64,000 nt of DNA from Akkermansiaceae bacterium (GTDB lineage Bacteria > Verrucomicrobiota > Verrucomicrobiia > Verrucomicrobiales > Akkermansiaceae), in NCBI GenBank assembly GCA_029253285.1, contig JAQWZU010000067.1, positions 1-64,000 of the forward strand. Direction: 5' to 3'. This document shows, piece by piece, positions 1-9,113 of the stretch. The notes under the pieces were generated by a model. That model had not been told where the DNA came from. It saw nothing but the letters and a program-made list of their open reading frames with translations, and did not search any database. Made by a program: the position numbers and the translations under genes. Within the stretch, counting starts at the first letter, position 1, and each line of letters opens with the position of its first letter.

Positions 1-2664
1 CGCCATCGTCCTTACGGACCCAAGAACTATCCCGCTGAACTCACCAAGCTCGCCGAGATGATGGTGCTTCGGGATCAAGCTGTCTGGGCCGCGCTCCACG
101 GAGTCGCTTTCGATCTCGCCGACGACGACGCCCAAACCTCTCCGCTTCCCAATTTTGGAGAACCCAAAAAGACCTACCTTCCCGCCATAGGCACCGCGAA
201 GAAAATTAAAGTCCCCGAGGGCTACGGGATCGAGCTCTTCGCTTCCGACGAACAATTCCCCGACCTCGCCAATCCCGTCCAACTTTCCTTCGACAACAAA
301 GGCCGCCTCTGGGTCGCCACCATGCCCAGCTACCCCCACTACAAACCGGGCGATGCCAAACCCAACGATAAACTCCTCATTCTCGAGGACACCAACGGCG
401 ACGGCCGTGCTGACAAACAAACAATCTTCGCCGACGAACTCCACCTTCCCATGGGCTTCGAATTTAGCCCCCACGGTGTCTATGTCTCGCAAGGCTACTC
501 GCTCGTGCACCTCCGAGACACCGACGGCGACGACCGTGCCGACGAAACCGAAATCGTCCTCAGCGGCTTTGACGACCACGACACCCACCACGCCATCTCC
601 GGATTCTGCGCCGACCCATCCGGCGCGATCTACATGGGCGAAGGCACCTTCCTTCACAGCAATGTCGAAACCGCCTACGGCACCATTCGCAGCTCAAACG
701 GGGGCTTCTTCCGCTACAATCCCGCCCGCCGACACCTCGAGCGCAGCGTTCGACTTTCCATCCCAAATCCCTGGGGCATCGCCTTCGATGAATGGGGACA
801 AGACTTCTTCGCCGACACCTCCGACCCCAATATGCGCTGGATGCTCCCCGGCTCCGTCCGCGTCGGATATGGCAACTTCGCTCCCAATCCACCGAACCTC
901 CTAGAAGTAAAAGTCCGCCCCACTTCCGGACTCGAGATCGTCTCGAGCCGTCACTTCCCCGACGAGGTCCAGGGCGACATTCTCATCAACAACACCATCG
1001 GATTTCTCGGCACCAAACAACACACTCTCACCGACGACGGCACGGGATTCAAAAGCACCTTTCGACAGGATCTCGTCCACGGATCCGATCCCAACTTTCG
1101 CCCCGTCGACATGGAATTCGCACCCGACGGATCGCTCTATCTCGTCGACTGGCACAATGCCCTCATCGGCCACATGCAACATAGTGCCCGCGACCCCGAT
1201 CGCGATCACCAACACGGCCGCGTCTTCCGTATCACCTACCTCGACCGCCCACTCGTCGAACCCGCAAGGATCCACGGGGCTCCCATCGCCACTCTCCTCG
1301 AAAACCTTAAACTCCCCGAATACCGCACCCGCTATCGCACCCGCCGCGAACTCCGTGGCCGCGATGCCGACGAAGTCATTTCGGCAATCAACAAGTGGAC
1401 CGCCAAAAACAGAGGCAATGAGCATCACCTCCTCGAGGCCCTCTGGGTCGCTTGGGGACTCAACCGGGTCGATGAAACCGAGGACCTCTTGAAAACGCTT
1501 CTCGCCGCCAAAGACTTCCATGCCCGCGCCGCCGCCGTCCGTGTTCTTCGCTACAGCGGACACCAAGTCCCAGACCAAGTAAACCTCCTCAAAACCGCCG
1601 CCTCTGACAAACACGGTCGCGTAAGAATGGAAGCCATCGCCGCCGCCTCATGGCTCGGCAAAGAAGAAGGCCTCGCCGTTCTCGCAGCCACCCCTGTCGC
1701 CAAGCCCAAAGAAGAAAAACCGTCCCCACTCACGGCGACCCTGGACAAACAAAGAGTCCTCCACGTCCCCGCTCCACCCACAAAGGTCGACACTGTCACC
1801 ATCTCCATTCCCGGAAGCGGAAAGACCCTTAACCTCTCCGAAGTCGAAATCATCAGCGCGAAAAAGAACATCGCCTCAAAAGCCAAAGCCACTCAATCCT
1901 CGAGATACGACGACATCTTTATCGCCGAGCTTCTCACCGATGGAGATAAAAAGACTTTCGCGCACAGCAAACAGAACGACCACAACCCGAGCTTCATTTT
2001 TACTTTCAAAAATCCCGTGAAGATTGATTCAGTGAGAATCTCCAACCGCACCGGCTACGAGAAACGATTCGACGAAGGGCAGATCTCCTTTTCCCTCTCC
2101 GGAAAGCCTCTCCTTACTATCAAGGCCAAGACAAAGGCCCAGTCCAACGATTCAAACTCCTGGCTCACCCCCGTCTACACCACCGCCAAAGCCTACCTGG
2201 AAGGAAAGACCATCGAAGCCGAGAAAGCCCCCGAATACACCACCCACTTAAAAGGACCCGACAAGGTCATCTTCGACAAAGGCGCCGAGGTCTTCAACCG
2301 CGAAGGTCATTGTATCACTTGTCACCAGTCCGACGGCAAAGGTCTCCCCGCCGCCCAATTCCCACCCATCGCCGGCAGCGAATGGATCACCGGCAGCGAA
2401 GAACGACTCATTAAACTCACCCTCCATGGACTCCAAGGTCCGATCGAAGTCAAAGGCACGCACTACCCCGGCGTCGTTCCCATGACGCCCTTCAAAATGC
2501 TCTCCGACGAAGAAATCTCCGCCGTCCTCACCTTCGTCAGAAACACCTTCGGCAACAAAGCCTCCGTCATCACTCCAACAAGCGTCAAAAAAGTCCGCGA
2601 AGAAACAAAAAGCCAATCCAGCTTTTATTTGGCAGCAGATTTACTGAAGGAACATCCAGAATAG
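1..2664 (+). CDS. PVC-type haem-binding dehydrogenase, 5' end outside the window
   Basis: The reading frame is open from base 1, so the protein starts upstream; the first internal ATG (58) lies inside the frame and is not a convincing start. The visible 887 residues begin with a beta-propeller of the Pirellula/Verrucomicrobium membrane-bound dehydrogenase type (motifs such as EGYGIELFASD, NPWGIAFDEWGQ, VDWHNALIGH, then DPDRDHQHGRVFRI), followed by HEAT-like helices around residues 440-580, a discoidin-like beta domain around 590-740, and a class I cytochrome c domain with the haem motif CITCH at about 771-775 and a later Met-rich PMTPFKM segment that could supply the axial ligand. Such proteins are exported and thought to pass electrons from a sugar or alcohol substrate to haem; the substrate is unknown. 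The DUF1549/DUF1553 and DUF1501 genes downstream probably belong to the same unit. Confidence 0.88.
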   Translation, partial: RHRPYGPKNYPAELTKLAEMMVLRDQAVWAALHGVAFDLADDDAQTSPLPNFGEPKKTYLPAIGTAKKIKVPEGYGIELFASDEQFPDLANPVQLSFDNKGRLWVATMPSYPHYKPGDAKPNDKLLILEDTNGDGRADKQTIFADELHLPMGFEFSPHGVYVSQGYSLVHLRDTDGDDRADETEIVLSGFDDHDTHHAISGFCADPSGAIYMGEGTFLHSNVETAYGTIRSSNGGFFRYNPARRHLERSVRLSIPNPWGIAFDEWGQDFFADTSDPNMRWMLPGSVRVGYGNFAPNPPNLLEVKVRPTSGLEIVSSRHFPDEVQGDILINNTIGFLGTKQHTLTDDGTGFKSTFRQDLVHGSDPNFRPVDMEFAPDGSLYLVDWHNALIGHMQHSARDPDRDHQHGRVFRITYLDRPLVEPARIHGAPIATLLENLKLPEYRTRYRTRRELRGRDADEVISAINKWTAKNRGNEHHLLEALWVAWGLNRVDETEDLLKTLLAAKDFHARAAAVRVLRYSGHQVPDQVNLLKTAASDKHGRVRMEAIAAASWLGKEEGLAVLAATPVAKPKEEKPSPLTATLDKQRVLHVPAPPTKVDTVTISIPGSGKTLNLSEVEIISAKKNIASKAKATQSSRYDDIFIAELLTDGDKKTFAHSKQNDHNPSFIFTFKNPVKIDSVRISNRTGYEKRFDEGQISFSLSGKPLLTIKAKTKAQSNDSNSWLTPVYTTAKAYLEGKTIEAEKAPEYTTHLKGPDKVIFDKGAEVFNREGHCITCHQSDGKGLPAAQFPPIAGSEWITGSEERLIKLTLHGLQGPIEVKGTHYPGVVPMTPFKMLSDEEISAVLTFVRNTFGNKASVITPTSVKKVREETKSQSSFYLAADLLKEHPE

Positions 2665-2807
2665 AAAGCAGCTTGCACCCTAGGGTAGGGTCGACCATTC
2701 CAAACCGATCTCGACCGTTGAGGTCACCAACCAAAGCCCCAACGAACTCCCCCACGAAATGATGGGCAAGGTGATACAAACTCGCTGAAATTTGCGTAAT
2801 ACCTTCG

Positions 2808-5408
2808 GTGCGATTCGTCTTTTTCCTCTTCATCTGCTCTGCCCTGACCAATGCCGCAGAGCCGACTTGGTGGTCACTGAAAAAACTCTCCCGACCTGAA
2901 CTTCCTGAGAGATCCGAGGCAAATTCCATCGACCGCTTCATTCGGGAGAAGCAGAACACCCTCAATCTCACTCCGGCGAAGACCGCCGACAAAGGCACTC
3001 TCGCCCGTCGCCTCGCCTACGATCTTTGGGGAATGCCCCTCTCGCCCAAACGACTCGAGGCTTTCCTGAAAGACACTCGCCCCGAAGCCTACTCCGATCT
3101 CGTCGACGAACTCCTCGCCTCGCCTCGCTATGGCGAACGATGGGCCCGGCATTGGCTCGATGTCGCGCACTACGGCGAGAGCCACGGCTACGACAAAGAC
3201 CAACCCCGCCCCCATGCCTGGCCATACCGCGACTACGTCATACGCTCCTTCAACCAAGATAAACCATACTCTCGCTTCGTGCGTGAACAGATTGCCGGAG
3301 ACATCCTCTGGCCCGAAACCGAAGACGGAATTGTCGCCACCGGATTTCTCTCCGCCGGCCCCTGGGATCTCATCGGGCACGAAGAAGTTCCCGAAAGCAA
3401 AATCGACGGCAAGGTCGCCCGCCATCTCGACCGCGACGACATGGTCACCGCCACCATAACCACCTTTTGTTCGCTCACCGCGCAGTGCGCCCAATGCCAC
3501 GATCATAAGGCCGACCCGGTGAGCATGAAGGATTACTATTCCCTGCAAGCCGTCTTCGCTGCTCTCGACCGCACCAATCGCGAATACGACCTCGATCCAG
3601 CCGTCGCCGATAAACGAGCCGCTCTCCAAAAGGACCAAAGCACCCGAAAAATCCGTCTCGCGAACGCCGAAAAAGCACTCGAGAAAATCAAGACTCCCGA
3701 GATCAAAAAGCTCGATGCCGAAATTGCCAATCTCCGCAAGTCATCCGGCAAAGATCACCTCGGCTATCACAGTCAGGTCTCCAACAAACAAGACACGGTC
3801 AAGTGGGTTCAACTCGACCTCGGAAAATCCATGCCCATCGACCGCATTAAAATTCTCGGTGCTCGCGAATACGGCTTCGATGACTTTGGCTTTCCCCATC
3901 GCTTTAAAGTCGAAGCATCCAACAAAGCTGACTTTTCCAGATCTGCCATTCTCGCCGACTTCCAGGAAAATGATCGTCCCCGTCCCGGCAGTCAGCCTGT
4001 CATATTCGAAGGGCAAAGCAGCGTCAGCCGATACATCCGCTTTACCGCCACCAAACTCTGGAGCCGCCGACACAAAGGCAAACCTCTCACCAACAATTGG
4101 ATTTTCGCTCTCGATGAAATGACCGTCACCAGCGATGGAAAACAAGTCCCGGTCAAGAAAGTCACCGCGCTCGATTCCATCGAAGCCCTCCCGCGCTGGG
4201 GCCGCACCAATCTCATCGACGGACCTCCCGCCGACCCCAACACCGATCTCGCATCGCTTGTCGCCAAGCGCGACGAATTCCTCAAAAAGGTCGCCGCCAT
4301 AGAGCTTGCGAAGATCGAAACCGGCCGCCAAAAAGTCGAAACCCTGACCAAAGAACTTTCCGCCCTTCCCAAACCCCGCCTCGCTTACGTCGGTGCCGTC
4401 CACACAGGAAAAGGCAACTTCATCGGACGCGGCCATCTCAACGGCCAACCACGTGATATTCACATTCTCGATCGCGGCGACGTCACCCAGCCCCTCGACA
4501 AAGTCCCTCCCAATCCCGTCCCCGGCATTGTCATGGGCATGGATCAATTCGACCTCCCAAAAGACCACACCGAAGGCGACCGCCGCGTCGCCCTCGCCAA
4601 TTGGATCACTCATCCCGACAACACCCTCACCTGGCGCAGCATCGTCAACCGTATCTGGCAATACCACTTCGGCACCGGCCTCGTTGAAACCGCCAACGAC
4701 TTCGGCCAAATCGGCGAGAAGCCTTCGCACCCCAAACTCCTCGACTGGCTTGCCGTGGAATTCCGCGACAAGGGAGGCTCGATGAAATCCCTCCACCGAA
4801 TCATTCTCAACAGCGACACCTACAAGCAAAGCTCGCTCCACTCCCCCTCCAACGCCGCCATCGACAACTCCAACAAATTCCTCTGGCGGCAAAACCGTCG
4901 CCGCCTCGATGCCGAGTCCATCCGCGACAGCGTTCTCATCGTCGCCGGAAAAATGGATTTCAAAATGGGCGGGCCCTCTTTTCAGGATTTCATCATCGAG
5001 AAGCCCCAGCATTCGCCGCATTACAAATACAACAAAGCCGATCCCGACAACGCCGCGACACACCGTCGCTCGATCTATCGCTTTCTCGTCCGCTCCCAGC
5101 CACAACCCTTCATGGACGCCCTCGACTGCGCAGACCCCTCTCTACACGTCGACCGACGGGGTGAAACCACCACCGCCCTCCAAGCTCTCGCTCTCATGAA
5201 CAACAAGTTCATGGTGCGCATGGCAGAACACTTCGCTGCAAAAATCGCCAACCAACCAGATCCCATCGGCACCGCCATCCAACTCACCCTTGGACGCAAT
5301 ATCACCAAGGATGAACGCGTCCTGTTAGAGGCCTATCAAAAGAAACACGGCCTTCCTTCGACCTGCCGGATCATTTTTAACCTCAGCGAATTTTCCTACG
5401 TGGACTAG
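2808..5408 (+). CDS. DUF1549/DUF1553 (PSCyt2/PSD1) exported protein with inserted discoidin-like domain
   Basis: The start is a GTG at 2808, directly followed by a signal peptide (hydrophobic stretch, Ala cleavage region at residue 16-18). Residues about 35-245 are DUF1549, with the hallmark GERWARHWLD and a CxxCH-like motif CAQCH at 227-231 followed by DHK. Residues about 315-420 look like an F5/8-type (discoidin) beta-sandwich, with WVQLDLGKSMPIDRIKI. The C-terminal part (about 590-860) is DUF1553, with WRSIVNRIWQYHFG and a late RRRLDAESIRDS motif. Unlike the paralogue at 49575-52307 it lacks the N-terminal PSCyt1 cytochrome domain; the separate upstream haem dehydrogenase may take that role. 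The biochemical function of the family is unproven. It is followed after 4 bases by the DUF1501 gene. Confidence 0.88.
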   Translation: MRFVFFLFICSALTNAAEPTWWSLKKLSRPELPERSEANSIDRFIREKQNTLNLTPAKTADKGTLARRLAYDLWGMPLSPKRLEAFLKDTRPEAYSDLVDELLASPRYGERWARHWLDVAHYGESHGYDKDQPRPHAWPYRDYVIRSFNQDKPYSRFVREQIAGDILWPETEDGIVATGFLSAGPWDLIGHEEVPESKIDGKVARHLDRDDMVTATITTFCSLTAQCAQCHDHKADPVSMKDYYSLQAVFAALDRTNREYDLDPAVADKRAALQKDQSTRKIRLANAEKALEKIKTPEIKKLDAEIANLRKSSGKDHLGYHSQVSNKQDTVKWVQLDLGKSMPIDRIKILGAREYGFDDFGFPHRFKVEASNKADFSRSAILADFQENDRPRPGSQPVIFEGQSSVSRYIRFTATKLWSRRHKGKPLTNNWIFALDEMTVTSDGKQVPVKKVTALDSIEALPRWGRTNLIDGPPADPNTDLASLVAKRDEFLKKVAAIELAKIETGRQKVETLTKELSALPKPRLAYVGAVHTGKGNFIGRGHLNGQPRDIHILDRGDVTQPLDKVPPNPVPGIVMGMDQFDLPKDHTEGDRRVALANWITHPDNTLTWRSIVNRIWQYHFGTGLVETANDFGQIGEKPSHPKLLDWLAVEFRDKGGSMKSLHRIILNSDTYKQSSLHSPSNAAIDNSNKFLWRQNRRRLDAESIRDSVLIVAGKMDFKMGGPSFQDFIIEKPQHSPHYKYNKADPDNAATHRRSIYRFLVRSQPQPFMDALDCADPSLHVDRRGETTTALQALALMNNKFMVRMAEHFAAKIANQPDPIGTAIQLTLGRNITKDERVLLEAYQKKHGLPSTCRIIFNLSEFSYVD

Positions 5409-5412
5409 AATC

Positions 5413-6831
5413 ATGACCAATCGACGCGACTTTCTTTGGCAATCCGGCGGCGGCCTCGGCGGGATTGCGCTCGCCTCGATGATGGGAAAAGAAGCGCAGT
5501 TCCCCCCCAAAGCCAAACGCGTCGTCCAACTCTTCATGAGTGGCGCCGCCAGCCATCTCGATCTCTTCGACTTCAAGCCAGAGCTCATCAAACGCCACGG
5601 CGAAAAATCCGACTTCGGAGAACACGTCGAAGCCTTCCAAAATGGACTCGGCCCGTGGAAAAAACCGGTCTGGGAATTCTCACCTCACGGGCAAAGCGGC
5701 AAGATGCTCGGCGAGACCGTGGCCCCACTGGGCGAGGTCGTCGATGACATCGCCTTCATCCATAATCTGACCGGAAAAACCGGCGTGCACAGTCAGGCCA
5801 CCTATCTGCAAGCGACCGGCTTCGACCGCCCCGGCTTCCCCGGCATGGGCTCGTGGGTCAGCTACGGGCTCGGCAGCATGAACGACAACCTCCCTACCTT
5901 CGTCGTCCTCCCCGACCATCGCGGCTTCGCTTCCAATGGTCCCAAAAATTGGTCTTCCGCCTTCCTCCCCGCCGTCAATCAAGGAACGATCATTCGCCCC
6001 GGGACCAAGGAGCCCATCACGCATCTCAACCCACCCGAAAGCGCGGCATATCTCACGCCGCAAGCCGAGACCGATGCCGGACGTCTTCTGGCCAAACTCA
6101 ATGGCGAGCACTTCGCGCAACGCGCATCCGATTCCCGTCTCGACGCCCGGATCAAAAGCTACGAACTCGCCGCCCGCATGCAACTCGCCGCGCCCGAGGC
6201 TTTGGACATCTCCGGAGAGCCCGACTACATCCGAAAGATGTATGGCCTCGAACCCGATGGGCGATCCTGGCCCAAGGAGATTAACTGGAAGGAAGAAGCC
6301 GACTACTTCGGTCGCAAGTGCCTCACCGCCCGACGCCTCCTCGAACGCGGCGTTCGTTTCGTGCAAGTCTGGTCCGGCAATGACAACGGCTTCCCGCGTC
6401 GCAATTGGGACAGCCACGAAGATATCGAGCGAGACCACGGGCCGCTCTCACGCGGCATGGCCATCGGAGCCGCCGCTCTGATCAAGGACCTCAAACAACG
6501 CGGCATGCTTGACGACACCCTCATCCTCTGGACCACCGAATTCGGTCGCATGCCATCGACCCAAGGCAGCAAAGGCCGCGACCACAACCCGCACGTCTTC
6601 ACCAACTGGCTCGCCGGCGGCGGAATCAAAGGCGGAATCTCCCACGGCGAAAGCGACCAATGGGGCTACAAACCCGCCGACCGCAAAAACCCCACCCAGG
6701 TCTACGATATCCACGCCACCATCCTCCACCAACTCGGGCTCGACCACGAACGACTCACCTTCCGCAAAGACAGTATCGACCGCCGCCTCACCGACGTGCA
6801 CGGTCACCTCATTGAGGAAATTCTCGCGTAG
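5413..6831 (+). CDS. DUF1501 family protein, Tat-type leader
   Basis: 472 residues. The N-terminus has a twin-arginine-like motif (N-R4-R5-D-F-L) and a short Gly/Ala-rich hydrophobic stretch, suggesting Tat export. The rest is DUF1501, a member of the alkaline-phosphatase-like fold related to sulfatases: FMSGAASHLDLFDFKP near the start, WDSHEDIERDHGPLSRG, the TTEFGRMPSTQG motif and the ending YDIHATILHQLGLDHERL are all present. It starts 4 bases after the DUF1549/DUF1553 gene, the usual pairing in Planctomycetes and Verrucomicrobia, and the two products are assumed to act together in the periplasm on an unknown substrate. A second DUF1501 gene lies at 48070-49563. Confidence 0.9.
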   Translation: MTNRRDFLWQSGGGLGGIALASMMGKEAQFPPKAKRVVQLFMSGAASHLDLFDFKPELIKRHGEKSDFGEHVEAFQNGLGPWKKPVWEFSPHGQSGKMLGETVAPLGEVVDDIAFIHNLTGKTGVHSQATYLQATGFDRPGFPGMGSWVSYGLGSMNDNLPTFVVLPDHRGFASNGPKNWSSAFLPAVNQGTIIRPGTKEPITHLNPPESAAYLTPQAETDAGRLLAKLNGEHFAQRASDSRLDARIKSYELAARMQLAAPEALDISGEPDYIRKMYGLEPDGRSWPKEINWKEEADYFGRKCLTARRLLERGVRFVQVWSGNDNGFPRRNWDSHEDIERDHGPLSRGMAIGAAALIKDLKQRGMLDDTLILWTTEFGRMPSTQGSKGRDHNPHVFTNWLAGGGIKGGISHGESDQWGYKPADRKNPTQVYDIHATILHQLGLDHERLTFRKDSIDRRLTDVHGHLIEEILA

Positions 6832-6960
6832 TCACCTGCCAGAGTTTTCCAGCGCCAAAGCCCTCCCAGAAAAAAGATTTAAGGGGCAAAAGGCCCACAT
6901 CACCAGAGCAGGCTTATGAGGTAGACCTTCAGTCCAAAGAACTTTCAATATCAACCTCTG

Positions 6961-7986
6961 TTAGGGTTTCTCCAATTTAGGAAAGCCTGCAGTGAAAGCT
7001 GCTGGCTTCCCGAATGGGATAAAAGCAGCTTCGATCTCTTTCTCTTCTTTGGCCAGTTCAAGCGCGGCCTCGGGGGAGGAAACTCGCAAAGCGGTAGCCC
7101 AAGCATCGGCTAACATGGCTGATCGGGCAAGGATGGTCACATTGCGGCGATCTGTCTTCGGTTTACGGCTTGAGGGATTAATCAAGTGGGCGTGGCGCAC
7201 TCCGTTCTTCTCGAAGAACTGGTAGCTGTCACCTGAAGTCGAGAGCGCGGTATTGCTGAGTCTTAATACCCCGAGCAATTGGCGGGACGGTCGCTCGATA
7301 CCTACGGTCCAACCAGCTTTTCCGGGAGGCGCTTCGGCGAACACCATCTCTCCGCCAATAATTACCGCAGCCTGTTTGATCCCGGCTTTCTTAAGAATTA
7401 TCATCAATTGGTCCGCGATGTATCCTTTCGCGACTCCTCCGAGATCGATTTTTAAAGTTTGACGGAGCAAAACACTTTTGGACCGGGGATTGAGAACGAC
7501 ATCTCGGTAGGAGGCATGACTTTCCCTGATGCTGGCTTCTTCTTGGGGCAGCTTTTTCTCACGCCACTTGCGGCTCACGCGTCCCAAGGTGATATCGAAA
7601 GCCCCACCGGTGGAGGCTGAGATTTCCTGAGCTTGAGCAATGACATCGAAGAGATCATCGCTCACCTTGTAGGCTACTTTGATCGGCTTGGCGCAAAGTT
7701 GGGAGACCTCGCTATCAGGAAGATAATCTGAGAAGGTTCTATTAAGATTCTCGATTCGCTCAAAGCATTGTTTCGCGAGCTTTTGCGAATGCTCCTTGTC
7801 CTTCGAATGAAATGCGATCTGAACGATTGTCCCCAGGTGTGGCTCCGAAAAATACTGTCTCGTTTTCTCAGCCTCTCCCCCTTGCTGGGCAGACAAAGCA
7901 GTCCCTCCCAAACACAAACAAGCCGTGCTCTTCACGAGCACGGCCAATGAATGATAAAAATTCCAGGTGGCTAAGGATCTACTCAT
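6961..7986 (-). CDS. apbE: FAD:protein FMN transferase (ApbE)
   Basis: ApbE transfers FMN from FAD onto a Thr or Ser of exported flavoproteins, typically NqrB/NqrC, RnfG or FMN-binding reductases. The family motifs are all here: an N-terminal signal segment, FSDYLPDSEVSQL, the GGAFDITLGR block, IDLGGVAKGYIAD, ALSTSGD, HLINP and the Mg-binding MLADAWATA segment. A GTG at 7998 gives a slightly longer frame, but the ATG at 7986 follows a GGAGGA ribosome-binding sequence and overlaps the stop of the preceding gene, which suggests translational coupling. It is the last gene of a minus-strand set with a Gfo/Idh/MocA oxidoreductase and an FGE-like protein. No obvious flavinylated target (FMN-binding domain) lies in the window. 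Confidence 0.93.
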   Translation of the reverse strand: MSRSLATWNFYHSLAVLVKSTACLCLGGTALSAQQGGEAEKTRQYFSEPHLGTIVQIAFHSKDKEHSQKLAKQCFERIENLNRTFSDYLPDSEVSQLCAKPIKVAYKVSDDLFDVIAQAQEISASTGGAFDITLGRVSRKWREKKLPQEEASIRESHASYRDVVLNPRSKSVLLRQTLKIDLGGVAKGYIADQLMIILKKAGIKQAAVIIGGEMVFAEAPPGKAGWTVGIERPSRQLLGVLRLSNTALSTSGDSYQFFEKNGVRHAHLINPSSRKPKTDRRNVTILARSAMLADAWATALRVSSPEAALELAKEEKEIEAAFIPFGKPAAFTAGFPKLEKP

Positions 7987-9109
7987 CTTCCTCCACACCG
8001 GAATTCCAGTAGTGATACATTTCCTCCACCGTTGGAATTTTCTCAGGGCGCACGATCCTCAGGCCAAGCCAGGGAGTATTGGTATGATACCACTGACTTC
8101 GAGGTCTCTGCGGGTCTGATATTTTCCACATTGGCGTGGATTGATGGCGTGCGGCGGCGGAAACCTCGGCAAGTGAATGCTGCCAGTGCCCGCCCTTCGT
8201 CACATGTGGGTAGGGCTTCGTCGCTTTAACCCATGGGTTGACCACCTTGTCTTTCCCAAAGTATTCCTTTCGGTTTGGAACATACTGATCCAGCGTCCAC
8301 TCTAGGACGTTTCCGTGCATGTCATGAAATCCCAGGGCATTGGGCTTTTTCTTTCCCGGGACATTGTAGTGCGATGAGGCGTCACCGCCGAACCAAGCAA
8401 ATTCCCCGGCTTTCCCGGCATCATCGCCCCAGGCGTTGACACTTCCTTCTCCAGCACGGCAGGCAAATTCCCACTCAGCTTCGGTGGGCAGACGATAGAA
8501 ATGGCCCGTTTGGAAACTGATCCACTGACAATACTTGTTCGCGGAATGTTGCGTCATGCTCAAGGCCGGATGGCCGTCGCGCTTCATCCCGAAAGTCATC
8601 GGGTGATACGGCGGGGTCGGACGGGCAATGAATTCAATATCGTTCTCGATTTGCTCCCGCATGAAATCCAAGGGCAGCCCATCCTTCTGACGGGGAATCG
8701 GCGACAACATGAAAGGCTCGTAGGCCTCCCAGGAAATCTCATGCTTGGCCATCCAGAATGGTGACAGAGTCACCTTAAGAACATCGTCCTCTTTTTCGCC
8801 ACGCCAGGTAAATTCGCCACCCTTGACCGGAAGCATCTCGATCTTGTCGCCAGACGCGAGGGTATCTTCAAAAGCAACCAACTTCTCGTCTTCGCCGTTA
8901 TGAGTCTTTTTCTTGATCTCTTGATAATCCACAATTTTTTTATGGATCACCTTGGCAAGGCGCATTTGCTCTTCATCAAACCCGTCCAAAGCCAGGGCAG
9001 GCTTGATATCAGCAGCAGGTCCCGCCTGAGCCATCGACCCCGCGCAAAGCAAAGTCAGGACAGAGGTGAGAACGGATAATTTTTGAGAGTCGCGAACGGA
9101 CCGGGTCAT
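7979..9109 (-). CDS. Formylglycine-generating-enzyme-like (SUMF1/FGE) exported protein, probably non-catalytic
   Basis: 376 residues from the ATG at 9109, which lies 4 bases after the upstream stop; a longer frame from 9151 would overlap the Gfo/Idh gene by 38 bases. A signal peptide (LSVLTSVLTLLCAGSMAQA) precedes an FGE-sulfatase (SUMF1) domain with PVKGGEFTWRG, FWMAKHEISWEAYEPFM, FYRLPTEAEWEFACRAG, MHGNVLEWTLDQ and GLRIVRP. In true FGEs the segment after the GG motif carries two cysteines that oxidise the sulfatase Cys; here it reads GGHWQHSLAEVSAAARH with no cysteine. It is therefore better seen as a C-type-lectin-fold binding or other enzymatic relative than as a sulfatase activator, although sulfatases are encoded nearby. 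Confidence 0.85.
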   Translation of the reverse strand: MTRSVRDSQKLSVLTSVLTLLCAGSMAQAGPAADIKPALALDGFDEEQMRLAKVIHKKIVDYQEIKKKTHNGEDEKLVAFEDTLASGDKIEMLPVKGGEFTWRGEKEDDVLKVTLSPFWMAKHEISWEAYEPFMLSPIPRQKDGLPLDFMREQIENDIEFIARPTPPYHPMTFGMKRDGHPALSMTQHSANKYCQWISFQTGHFYRLPTEAEWEFACRAGEGSVNAWGDDAGKAGEFAWFGGDASSHYNVPGKKKPNALGFHDMHGNVLEWTLDQYVPNRKEYFGKDKVVNPWVKATKPYPHVTKGGHWQHSLAEVSAAARHQSTPMWKISDPQRPRSQWYHTNTPWLGLRIVRPEKIPTVEEMYHYWNSGVEEDE

Positions 9110-9113
9110 CACA

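Noticed and set aside
58-2664. ATG at 58 as the true start of the first gene
   Set aside because: The frame is open to base 1 and residues before it read as protein of the same composition; there is no signal peptide at 58.
3741-5105. 454-residue minus-strand ORF
   Set aside because: Shadow of the DUF1549/DUF1553 gene on the plus strand, with Gly/Val/Phe-rich low-information sequence and no domain.
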